A program made the position numbers and the translations under genes. DNA of 64,000 bases from Desmodus rotundus (Eukaryota; Chordata; Mammalia; Chiroptera; Phyllostomidae). Shown here piece by piece: positions 24,301 through 36,300 of this stretch. Within the stretch, counting starts at the first letter, position 1. Every line of letters begins with the position of its first letter. The notes under the pieces are model-generated. The model saw nothing but the letters and a program-made list of their open reading frames with translations. It was not told the DNA's origin and made no database searches. The stretch is from contig NC_071389.1 of NCBI RefSeq assembly GCF_022682495.2, positions 14,003,199 to 14,067,198 on the forward strand, written 5' to 3'.

Positions 24301-27300
24301 ATGCCCAGTATGCGTTAGCCATGTCCACCATCCCGATGGCCCAGAAGCCCTGAGAGCTGGGGAGTGGGAGAGGGTCTGACTGTAGAAGCTGCCTGGCTCT
24401 CCTTCGTGGAGTCACAAGCCCCTGCCTCTGAGACTTGGACAAAGCTGGAGGGGCCTGGCCCCCCACCCCACCATGCAGAGGCCCCAGCCCGGCCCTCACC
24501 TCTGCTGTCATCTTGGCGATGAGGCCGGTGGAGATGGCCCCACTGAGCACGTTCCGCCTCAGGCCAGGGTTCCTGGGGTCCTTGAGGTTGCTAATTCGGC
24601 TGCGCACGCGGTTCCGGTACTTCATGTCTGTGCTCTTGAGCTCCTGGTGGATATGTGACATGGTCAAGGGCCAGCTGGTCAGTGGCGGCGGGGCGCAGGA
24701 GAATGGGGAGCCTTTCCCTGAAGCCCGAGGAGACCAGGGCCAACTCTTCCTCTCCCTGGACTTGTACAGAGGTCAGGCACTTCGGTAACATTTGAGGGGG
24801 CCTCACTTGGGCATAGGGGATCAGTCACGTATCAGGGACAGGAAACAGCCTCCATGGTGAGTTCAGATCATAGCAAGCACTGTGGTGTCCGGACTCCAGG
24901 AATGGGCACCTAAGTTTATCTGAGCCTCCTGTATGACCTCAGGTGAGTCACAAGACCTCTTTGTGCCTCCGTTTCCTTATTTCTAAAATACAGGGCAGTT
25001 ATGAGGATTCAGTGAGTTAAGCTGCATGACGACCTAGCATGGTGTCTGGGACATATCAAGAGCTCAGCATTTAGGGGCTGTTAAGATGATGATGATGAAG
25101 ATCACCTCTAGTTAGGGAAGGTTGTGGGTCCAGCTGGCAGAGAAACACAAGATTAGGAGCCACGTGTTTGAGTGTTGCAATAAAGAATCACAGAGCTTTG
25201 TTGCATCTGGTGCTCCCAGTTCTCTGGTAATGCCCATCACCATTCGCTGGAATCTACTTTGGATATTGCTGGTCAGTGATGTCTCTCTTTAAGAGATGAG
25301 GAAGCTGAGGCTTAGGAAGAGTGCAGGCGTTTGCTCAAGGTCACCGGGCAAGTTCCCAGCAGAGACAGGGCTGGAAGCCAGACCCCTCCTAATGGTAGTG
25401 CTCTCTCTACTCACCCAGCAGGAAGTCACCCTGCGCCAAGGACCACAGTGACCTCTCTGTCCAGATGCTGCATCCCAGATGGGCCTCCCACCCCCTTCTC
25501 TGGAAGAGCTCAGGGAACACAGTGATTTTTCTTGGTCTCCCAAGCCAAGGGGAATCAGGAAGATGAAGCCTTTGCTGGGAAATACTATATACGAGAAAGT
25601 GACTGTGGGGAATGTGGAAAAATGGAAACAGCTGACTTGCTAGAAGTGGCGGGAGGAAGGTGGTATAATTTCTGTTTTTGTTGTTTTAATGTTGGTTGTG
25701 CACTAAAAATGTAAAAAGAAAGAATACGTGTAATGCATTTGAAAGCCAAAACATTTGTTTAAAAATCTGTGCTTGGGATTCCTGGAGGTGTGTGTCTGCT
25801 TACGTGAGGCCCGGAGGGCTGGCGATACCTCTCTCCGTTTCCTGAGATCACAGAGGAGGGGGAGGCCAGCACATCACTGACCCCTCCATGGAGCACACGC
25901 ACAGCTTTGCTTTCCTTTCCTTGGGAAGAAGGGCATTCAGTGGAGGGAGGAAACAAAGAGGAAAGGCCCAGAATGGGGCCATGGACTGGATCATCTTTGT
26001 TTCCAACTGGGTGATAAGGTGGAAGGGACCTGCTTGGAGGGGCAAGTGCCAGAGAAAACAAAGAGGAAGCTCGTGCTCAGTGTTCCGCATTAGTCAGAAA
26101 TCATGAAAATGTATTTGGCGAGGTACTGCGTAGCTCAAGACATGCTGGCTAATAATTGAATGATGGCGGAGAGAAAACCCCAGATGTGTTGGAGGACATT
26201 AGCGTGGGCCTCAGGCAGGAGATGGAAGCAGGCCCCTGCCCCACCCCACCCCCAGCTGAGCTCCATAGGTACAGCCTAAGAGGCCCCAAAAGGGTCACTC
26301 ACGCCTCAGTGTGACACTCAGATGCCCCCTCTCCTGGGGGTTCCATGCCCTCCCTCCACACCTCTTCGACATGCAAAGCTTTGTCTCCAGTAACAGAAAT
26401 TCCAGCACTCACACGGTGAGGCACAGTGCTGAGGAACTTTTTACTCTAAGTCAGGAATCTTTTGGTGTAACAGGCCCATGTCACACAGGTGGTCGCCTCC
26501 CCTGTCCACAAATGGCCCCTTTCAGAGAGTGAGAGGATGGGGACTATGAAAAGCCCAGGATGTGGAATCCAAAGACCACGGTTTTCAGTCCAGCTCTGAG
26601 ACCAGCAGTTCCCGAGCCTCAGTTTCCTCATCTGTGACATGGGAACAACAGTCCCGGCCTCCCAGAGATTGTTGCCAGAACGAACAGAGGTAGGAAGTGT
26701 GTCCGTTGCCCATCACAGTGCTTGGTACGTATTGGGGAGCGAAAAGTGGGGGCTGCCATCTTCGCAGGTTGGAAGAGGGGGAAGGCTGAGCAGGAGAAAT
26801 GCTGTCCTCTCTGTCTACTTGACCACTGGATGTCACAAACTAGGCACGTTGACACAGCCTGCTGGCACAGCAGGCGAGCCGCCAGGATCTGGAATCACAC
26901 TTTCTGGGTTCCAATCCCGGCTACGCCACTACTATTTGCCGTGTGAGCTTTGGCAAGTGCCGCCATCTCTCTGAACCTCAGTAACCTCACCAGTAAAATT
27001 AATGAGGAGACTTACTTCGTGGACTGTTCTCAACACTGAATGAGGTACACTTTCATAAACAGCCTAGCATGAGGCCGGCAGGTGGAAGACAGTAAACGTT
27101 CACTGGAATTAAGAATTCTAGTTCAGGGGCAGAGCAGGGGGCTATCTCTAGGGCCCTTTCCCTCCCTGTCCAGGGTCCAGGGTCCCTTGCACTCAGGAGA
27201 CCTGCTGCTGGACAGCCCAGGCGCCCACAACCTGGGTAGAACTCAAGGATATGATCTTCGATTTCTGATGCCATCTTGTCACAGTTGACTCCATAGTCCT

Positions 27301-30300
27301 TGTAATCATCTAAAAGAGATTCCAAAACACAGGCATCAGCGAGACATGACCTTGACAGGGAAGTCTGCTTGTACGGGGACTATGGCATCCTGTGCCACCC
27401 CCATGCCCTTGAGAAAGGCCACATCTCATCTGCCCTTGGGAAGCCTTCCCTCCCCCATCCCCAGCCCAGGCCCTCTCACCATCTGCCTTCAAGGCCGCCG
27501 AGAGCATCTCCACACACTTGTCCCGGACAGAGTCCCCTGTGAGATAGCAGGGTGCCAGGAGGCAGACGGAGGGGATGAAGGTGGGGCTCGAGGGGCTGCT
27601 GGGTGTCCTGGGGGAGGTCTCTGCTTTCGATTTGCTGCTGTTTGATCTGAGGATGACAATCCATAATCGACATTCAGACATTAAACAAATAAAGCATTTA
27701 CTGAGCAATGATCTCCTTTAGTCCTCACAGCAGCCCTATGAGGTAGGTACTATTTTAGGTGCTTGAGATGGATCATCTCATTTAATCCTCACAACCACCC
27801 CATGAGGTTGCCACTATTCTTGTCTCCATCTTAGAGTCGCATTTTAAAGTGCATTTTAGAGACAGATGCATTTCGAGATGCATTTTAAATACAGGTCACA
27901 TATCTGGAAACCAGCAGGGCCTGAATTAAAACCCAGGCAGGTGGGCTCTGGGACCCACGCTCTTAACCCCCCACTGTGCTCTTCTGTTACAGAAGAGCGT
28001 AACCACGCCAAAAACTACAGCCATTACGCCCTGTGCAAGCTGCTCTCCGCCTCCCTCTCTGCTCTCACTGAATCCTTTCTTCACTCCTTCACTAAATGTT
28101 TATTAGGCACCTATTCTCAGGGACCGTGCTAAGAACAAGGGATAAAGCAGACGAGTCAGCAAAGCTCCCTCCCTCAAGGAGCTGACAGTCTAGTGAACAG
28201 CGAATGTACCACCATTGAAGAGGGCTGGCTTCTTCCATGTGCCAGGTGCTGTGCCAGGCGCTGGAGGAGCACTTTCCAACGTAACCCTCCCAGCAGTCCT
28301 AGGAGCTAAGTACTGTTACCGTCCCCATTTGCAGACGAGGAGGCAAACCTGGAGAGTTACACTACTGAGGTTTGAACTCAGGCCTGTCTGATTCCAGTCC
28401 TTACAGTCTTAACTCCTATGATACACTGCCTGAGAATGATCCCATTTTGGCTTTGGCTTAAAAAGCCACAAATAAATATCCATACATATACATATATGTG
28501 CATATATGCACAGATGATTGTAAAGATAACTGTGTGTCTTAGTCTGCCTGGGTTGCCATAATAAAATACTACACTGGGGGGGGGGGCTTAAACAACTGAA
28601 ATGATCCCTGGCTGATGTGGCTCAGTGGATTGAGTGACGGCCTACGAACCAAAGGGTCACTGGTTCGATTCCCAGTCAGGGCATATGCCTGGGTTGCATG
28701 CCAGGTCTCCAGTAGGAGGCATGTAAGAGGCAACCACACATTGGTGTTTCTCTCCCTCTCTTTCTTCCTCTATTCCCCTCTCTCTAAAAATAAATAAATA
28801 AAATCTTTAAAAAGACAACAACAGATATGTGTTTCTCACAGCTCCAGAGACAGATCAGGTGTTGGTCCGTTTGGTTTCATGTGAGGGCTCTCCTTCCTGG
28901 CTTGTAGCTGGCCGCCCTCTCACCGTACCCGTGCAGGCGGGGGGAGCGCTCAGGCGTCTCCTCCACTGAGGACACTGCTCCTATTGGGTCAAGTTCCACC
29001 CACGTGACCTCTTTTAACCTTATTAGCTCCTTAAAGGACCTAGTTCCAAATTCAGTCACATTGGGGCTTCAACATATGGATTTGGGGAGGGAGGGGACAA
29101 TAATATTCACACCATATTAACACCATGATAACAGCAATTATCTCTCTGAGGTGGCATTATAGGATATTTTCATTTTCTTCTTCTGCCTATACATATTTCC
29201 TAAGTCTTCTACAAAAAAAATATATCTACTTTTGTAATGAGAAACACTTTTTTTTTATGAGTGGTAACTGTGCTGATGGCTCAGACAGGCTTCCTGTCTT
29301 CCTGTTGTCAAGGAGCTGCCGGCAAAAGGTGGAAGAAACCCAACTGTCCGCTGGTGGGTGAATGGATAAACAAATTGTGGGGTATACCTACACTAGATTA
29401 CTATTCAGCCATAAAAAGGAATGAAATTCTGAAACATGCTACCACACGGATGAACTTGGAAGACATTATGCTAAGTGAAATCAGAAAGATAGGAAAGGGC
29501 CAATATTATATAACTCCATTTACATGAAGTACCTAGAAGTCAAATTCATAGAGACAGAATGCAGAATGGTGGTTGCTGGGGCAGAGGGAGGGGATCTGGG
29601 GAGGGAAGGTTTAATGGGCACAGAGTTTCAGTTTGCGATGATGGAAGAGCTCTGGAGGTGCATGGTACCATTGAGGGGCTTCGTGCAGCTGGAGCAGGAA
29701 GGTGAGGGAACTGGAGAGAAAGGACTTGGCCAAACTCTTGGACTTGTTGAGGATGGTACCAACAAAAGCACCATTCACTGCCTGTTGCTGCTTATTTCTC
29801 TCTGCAGGCCTGAGAGTCACAAGTTACCAGCCCCCCGTTAGCGCTAAGAGGATGGAGTGGTAGTCATAAACTCCCTCCCTTTCAGAGCGGAGTCTGCACT
29901 ACTCTTGGGAGGGGGATGGCAGGCAACATGTCTCTGCCTTCATCTATTGGCACTTCAGTGTCTAGGAGACACTGAGTCATCAGAGTTGAAGAAATTAGGG
30001 ACCCCTCCTCCCTCCATCCAGGGTCTGAGGACACTGAACCCTTGTGGAAGGTCCCAAAGGGCGGCTGTATTTCCTACCTCCAGGGGGCGCCATTCACATT
30101 GTCACCTGGGTACCTCTGGGAGTTGCACAGGTGCACAGCTAGGGCAGCTGCACCAGGCAGCCCTGGAGCTATGGATGCACTTCTTCCCTTCAGGAAGATG
30201 ATGCTGGGCTTCTGAAAAGTCAGACCCAAGGAGTTGTGTCTGACAGTGAGGCTGACTGAGCAGCCCAGGCTTCTCTGTGTTAAAAATCTGGGTTTAAGAG

Positions 30301-33300
30301 AAAATCCCACCCAACACTCCAAGGAGCACTTTTCACTGTGAATTCTGCCAACAAACTTTTCATCTCCCAGCCCTCGCTGTTTGGCCTGACCTTGGATCCC
30401 CTGTCACCACAGATGCCCTTGGACCACAGGGACTGATGTGTTCTCTGGAGCCTTGAGGTCCCTCCAAGGTGTCTCATTGCTGCCCCAGGAGTGGGGTGGG
30501 CTGGGGAGGGAAGGCTCTCTCCCTCTCTCTTAAAAGGTTTATATTTCAAATTCCCAAAAATTTTGTCCAAAGGGATTTCTAGCTTCTCTCTATATATTTT
30601 AAGTACAGTTTGAACCTTACTGTACTGTTCTAAGACTAAATTATCCTGGACTCTACCCAACCCTGCCTGACAACTGCGTGGCCTGGCAGCGGGGCACAGG
30701 GATGGGGGAGCTGCGATCCACCCAGCTCTCCCCTGGAGTCAGATTTCAGCAGGAGAGGAAGGTGCGGGAGAGGGAAGGCTGGGAAGGGCATAAACTGGAG
30801 TCCAGGGGCTGCCTGCACTCTCCCAGCCACAGTGACTCTCCCTGCACCCAGCCCTGGTCCTGGCCACTGGGCTCTCCCCTGCACAGCCACAAGAGCCCCA
30901 AAGCCAGTCTCCCTGCATCCTCTTGCCTCCCTTACAATCTATTTGCCATTCAACGGCTTGGCAGGGGCGAGAGGGCTTTTAAAAACTCACACCTACTCCC
31001 AGTATTTCCCTGCTTCTGACATTCTAATGGCTTCCAATTATTTTCAGCATAAAGTTAAACTCCTCACCGTGGCTCCCCAGTCCCGCCACATCTGACCCCT
31101 GCCTGCCCTCTGACCTGCTCTCCTGCCACTCCCCCCTCACCGTTCACTGAAGCCTCTACTACCCTCCTGCCTTCTGTTCCTTGAGCACACCTGTCCCCCC
31201 CACCACAGTGCCTTTGCACAGCTGGCACCTCCTCCCAGAAGGCTATTCCTCCTCCAGATCTTCCTATGACTTGGTCTTTCCCACAAGCCAGGCTCAAATA
31301 TCACCTCCGCAGGGAGGCCTTCCTTGGCCACGCCAGCCAAGCAGACTGTCCCTGCCCTGTAACTCTCTAGCACATGACCTAATTTCTTGCATTCATAGCA
31401 CTTACCCACGTCTATAATTAACTTGTTTATGTGTTTGTAAACATTGTCTGCCTCCGCTACAGATTACAGTTTCCACAGTATAGGGACCCCCTTGGCTGGC
31501 TCACCACTGTCTTCCAGCAGCTGTAACAGTGCTCTCGGTAGGTACTTGATAAACCTTTGCTGATGATTGAATACAGAATGGGCTGAGGGGGCTGGCCATG
31601 GAGAGGTGCAAGGGACATCCCAGGGGTCTAGCCAGAGATGAGCTAGGTCAGGGTCAGGTCCTCTTAGCAAGGCCAGTGACTTAAGAGAAGAATCTGTCAC
31701 CTCCCACAGCCTAAGCCAGCTCATCTTCTGCAACTGTGATGGGGCTGCAGATTCTTCCTGGGGCTAACCCCTCACTGTCCTGCGTGGCCCACACCGCATC
31801 CTCAGTGTCTAGGACTCAGCTGTAAGGAACCACCAGGGGGAGCCTGAGGGTGCTGCTCAGTCGAAGGCATAATAGCAAACAACAATAGTAACTTGTCATT
31901 TAAGAAATGCCTACAATGTGGTGGTGTATTTATTAAGAACACAGGCTCCAAAGCCAAGTTCCCAGGTTCAAGGCCTGACACCACCACTTTGTAGCTATGT
32001 GGCCTAGGGTGAATACCTTCACCTCTAGGTACCTCAGTTTGCTCACATGTCAGGTGGGGATAACAATAGTACCCACCTTATACAGTTGTTAAGAGAATTA
32101 AAGCACCTAAGAGAACTCTAGAAACGAACCATTAGGCAATTTACATAGGTTGCCACATTAAGTGTGAGTATTATTACTAAGCATTATGTACTTATTGAGC
32201 ACTTGCGTGGGCTGGGAACAGTGCTAAGCATTTCATTACCTTATTTGATCCTCACCATAACCTTGAAAGGGGGTCATAATTATCCCAATTTTAAAGGTCA
32301 AAGGACTGAGACTCAGAGAGCTGAACTGGCTCGTCCAAGGTCATCCAACTAGCAAACAAAGAGTCAGACTGCAAATCTGGTGGCCTGCCTTCCAAATTCT
32401 TTTCCATACATCTCACTATGGCTCTAAAGGGCAGCTTTCCAGAGTCCCCTTACCTGGGCGAGGCTAGGCTGCTTGTTGAGTTTCCCCCCACCTTCCTAGC
32501 AGGGCACTCCCAGTCCCTGGGGCCTCCTCTTGGCTAAGAGCTGACTAGTAGGCTGGAATTCGTTTCTAAGTGGCATTCCAGGCAGCCACGCTCATTTTGC
32601 TTTCAACGCAGAGAACTGGGAACTGAGTCAAATTGCAGAGAGGGCATCACTGGTGGGGGTAGAGGCCGGGGGTTGGATTGATCACAGCTTCCCTGGGCTT
32701 CCCCGCGGTGTCCGTGTTCCGATACCACTAAGCGCTTAGAAAATCCTCCTGCCCCAGGTCAGAGCAGAGGCACCAGGAGGCCTGGCTTGCTACTCGTGCG
32801 CGCCACCTTGAGGACATTTCAGTTACTGCACCTCCAAGCACCTGTACCGCTCAGGTGAAAACAAGTCAACCAATTGCCTCCCACAGCTGGCTGAGTCCTA
32901 CTGCCCTGGAAAAGAGCAACCTTCTTCCCGGACACAGTGGTGCCCTTCGTGGTCTGTACCCTGGTACTCCAGCTACAGTTCCCAGAGTGCCATGCTCACT
33001 CATACTGCCATGCCTTTGCATGTGCCAATCGCTCTGCCTGGGATGCCCTCTCTTGGCTTGTCGGCCAGGCAAACTCCTATTCATCCGTCTGTCAATCTTC
33101 AGCACAAATACTCTCTCTTCCATGAAGCCTCTTTGACTTCTAAAATCATAATGAAACACTCTTCCAATGTTCCCACTGTGTGTTATGTCTCCAAAACCAA
33201 GTATTTCGGTGTGTGCCTCTACACTAGTGATGAGCTCTGTGAAGACAGCAGTCATGAGTTTGAACCTTTGCCTGGCCTTAGAGGTTGCAAACAGGAGCGC

Positions 33301-36300
33301 TACAGATACCCTGCTGTGTCTTAAAAAAAGATGAGGATGCTGCCAATGTTTAAAATAGGGAATCTGCCCTGGCTGGTGTAGCTCAGTGGATTGAGCATGG
33401 GCTGTGAATCAAGGTGTTGCTGGTTGGATTCCCAGTCAGGGCACATGCCTGGGGTGCGGGCCAGGTCCCTAGTGGGGGCCATGTGAGAGGCAACCACACA
33501 TTGATATTTCTCTCCCTCTCTTTCTCCCTCCCTTCCTCTCTAAAAAAATTAAATGAAATCTTTAAAAAAATTGGGAATCTCATTTAAAAATCTAGAAGTC
33601 CAGCTTCCCTTAAAAAGCTGGAAGACACGGCACACGGGGCCTGCATTTCCATAAAGCAACAACCGGCTGTGCCCCCTACCAGCAGGCACCCTACTCTCCA
33701 TTTCTCCATGGTCCCCAAAAGTCACCCACGGTGTGCACATGCTCTTGACCCCTGGGGATGTTGTTTGCAAAGACTGTGTACACCGGATGGATGGATGGAA
33801 GAGAGAGATGAGCTAGAGAAGCAGAGAGTACAGGAAACAGTCTGGGCAGTGGATACAGTGAATTTACAAGACCTGCTTTGGGTTGCCCATCCCCAATACT
33901 GAACCAGCAGAAAATGACACAGCTGTCTGTCAGACGTATTCTGTTTGACCTTCAGAAAAAAGAGTGCATTATGGGAGGGAGCCAGGAGACTTCAAGGCCC
34001 CAGGCAAAGTCAGGAGAAGAGTCTGAAGGTATAAATCCTTCCACAAATGTTGACTGTTTATATTATAGCATCAAACCCAGAAGTGGATTAGTGCTAAGTG
34101 TTTTGTTTGGGGATAGGACAACCCTTCATTACACATGGCTGCCCTTCATGCCTCAGGATGTTTAGCATCCATGATCCCTGCCTCCTACATGCTGGAGTGC
34201 TCCTCCCCCACTCGCACTACAGACAGAATGCTTGTGTTCCCCCAAATTCATAAGTTGAAGGCCTAACCACCAATGGGACAGTATTTGGAGGTGAAGCCTT
34301 CGAGAGAGAATTAGGTTTAGGTGAGGACTGGCCCCATGATGGGATTATAGTCCTTGTAAGAACAGGAAGAGAGACCCGAGTACACTCCCCCAATCAGGTG
34401 CAGACAGAGCAAGAAGCAAGAAGGTGGCCACCTGCAACCAGGAAGAGGGCCCTCATCAGGACCTGAATCAGCTGGCACCTTGATCTTGGACTTCCCTTTG
34501 TCTAGAACTTTGAGAAACAAATGCCTGTGTTTGCGCCACACAGTCCATGATATTTTGTTATAGCAGCCCAAGCTGACTAAGACACCCCCCAAGTCACAGT
34601 GACAACAAAAAATGCTTCCACAAATTTCTAAATGGCCCTCTGTTGAGAACCACTGGTTTAGGGCCAGGATGGTAGTGGGGCCTCCTGGCCTCACTCACGG
34701 CAGACGTTGCTAATGGACCACAGAATCTCTTCTCCAGAGGCAGGGTGCTGCCTTGATCCCACTCCAAGCAGTGCCCTGAAAGCCTCCACTATCAGCTGGA
34801 GCTGGCACTCAGCAGCCAGTGGAAATCAGGCAATACAGCAGCCCCATCAATATCTCGGGCCAGTTTAATCCCCATAAAGCCTCAAACAACCTAATTTTTG
34901 TGCCTCTTCTTTTCTTTCCAGTGGCAGTTTTACTGGTACATTAAGCGTAGAATAGCTGTGCATCTCCCACTCATATTTGCCTAGAAGCCAAACTTACTAT
35001 CCCTCCTGTTTGTCCCAGCATCCAATATGGCCCTGTGCCCTCATCATTTGCTTCGATCCACTTCCAAGCCAGGTCCTGGCCTGCCCTGCTCTGTTCCCTC
35101 TTGGCCCTGCTTCCCAGGCTCTGACCTTTGACCTCCCTCCTGGACAACAGTTCATACTCACTCCTTTACCCACATTCTTTCCATAGTGATCTCATCCAAC
35201 TTGAAATGCCAGCTATACGCTAATGACTCTGAAATGTGTGTTTCCAGCCCAGACCTTCTTCCTGAATTCCAGCCTGGTATAACCTAACTGCTCATTCAAC
35301 TTCTACACCTGAATGACTAGTGCACCCCTGAAATGCAACATATCCAAACCTGAACTCTGGATCTCCTGCCGCAGCCTGGGTGACACAGCCCTCCCCCTGC
35401 CAGTGCACAGCAGCTCCATCCTTGCAGACAGATGCCCACGTGAAAACTCATCCTGACTCTTCTTTTCCTCTTGTTGCCTACGTGCAATCTGTCAGGACAT
35501 CTAGTCAGCTCTGCCTTCCAAACGTATCTGGAGCAGAGTCCACCCGCCCCTTCTCCCCACCTGCGGGCACCCTGAGCCACCGTCACATGCTGCCTGAATT
35601 ATCGCAATAGCCTCCTGGTCTCTCTGCTTCTGCCTGGGCAATCCATTCTCGGCACAGCAGCCAGAGGGATCCTGATACGTTTGATCATATAATTTACAGG
35701 CTTAATACCCTGCAGTGCTCCTGCTTCACTCCGTCCTCCAACTCTGCCCCCCACTTATTCGCCTCAGCCCCACGGGCCACCTCACTGGTCCTTAGCTTTG
35801 GAATGACCCCACTATCTGCATGGCATTTTAAGCTTCTGCTCAAAGGTCACATCCTCAGCCCCGGCTGGTGTGGCTCAGTGGATTGAGCGCCAGCCTGCAA
35901 ACCAAAAGGTCACTAGTTTGATTCCCAGTCAGGGCATGTGCCTGGGTTGTGGGCCAGGCCCCCAGTAGGGGGTGCACTAGAGGCACCCACATATTGATGT
36001 TTCTCTCCCTCTCTTTCTCCCTCCCTTCCCCTCTCTCTAAAAATAAATAAATAAAATCTTATTTTAAAACAACGTCACATCCTCAGCGAGGGCTCTTCTG
36101 ACCTCCCCAATGACCGTCCCCCCCCTCTGTGGCCCCCCAACTCCTCTCACTCTGCTCTGTTGTTTTCCTTAGCACTTGTCGCCTTCTAAACTGCTGTACA
36201 GCTTACTCATTACACGTACTGCTGCCGCCCCTATTAGAATACAGGCCCCATGACTGCAGCGATTTGGGTTTCTTTTGCTCACTGCTGTATCCTTGGCCCC

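Larger units (their letters stand above)
24655..27252 (-). other. TCEA3: TCEA3 intron 7: U12-type AT-AC intron
   Basis: The 5' splice site is GAAGATC|ATATCCTTGAG and the 3' end is CCCTTGACCATGTCAC|. The branch motif CCTTGAC (branch A at 24664) lies about 10 nt from the acceptor. These are the hallmarks of the minor spliceosome. No GT donor in this area keeps the frame, while the AT-AC reading joins GATC|AT in frame (Asp-His). Confidence 0.88.

Noticed and set aside
29125..29361. Hydrophobic 78-codon open frame
   Set aside because: It overlaps the junction of AT-rich sequence and an L1 fragment. No support as a gene.
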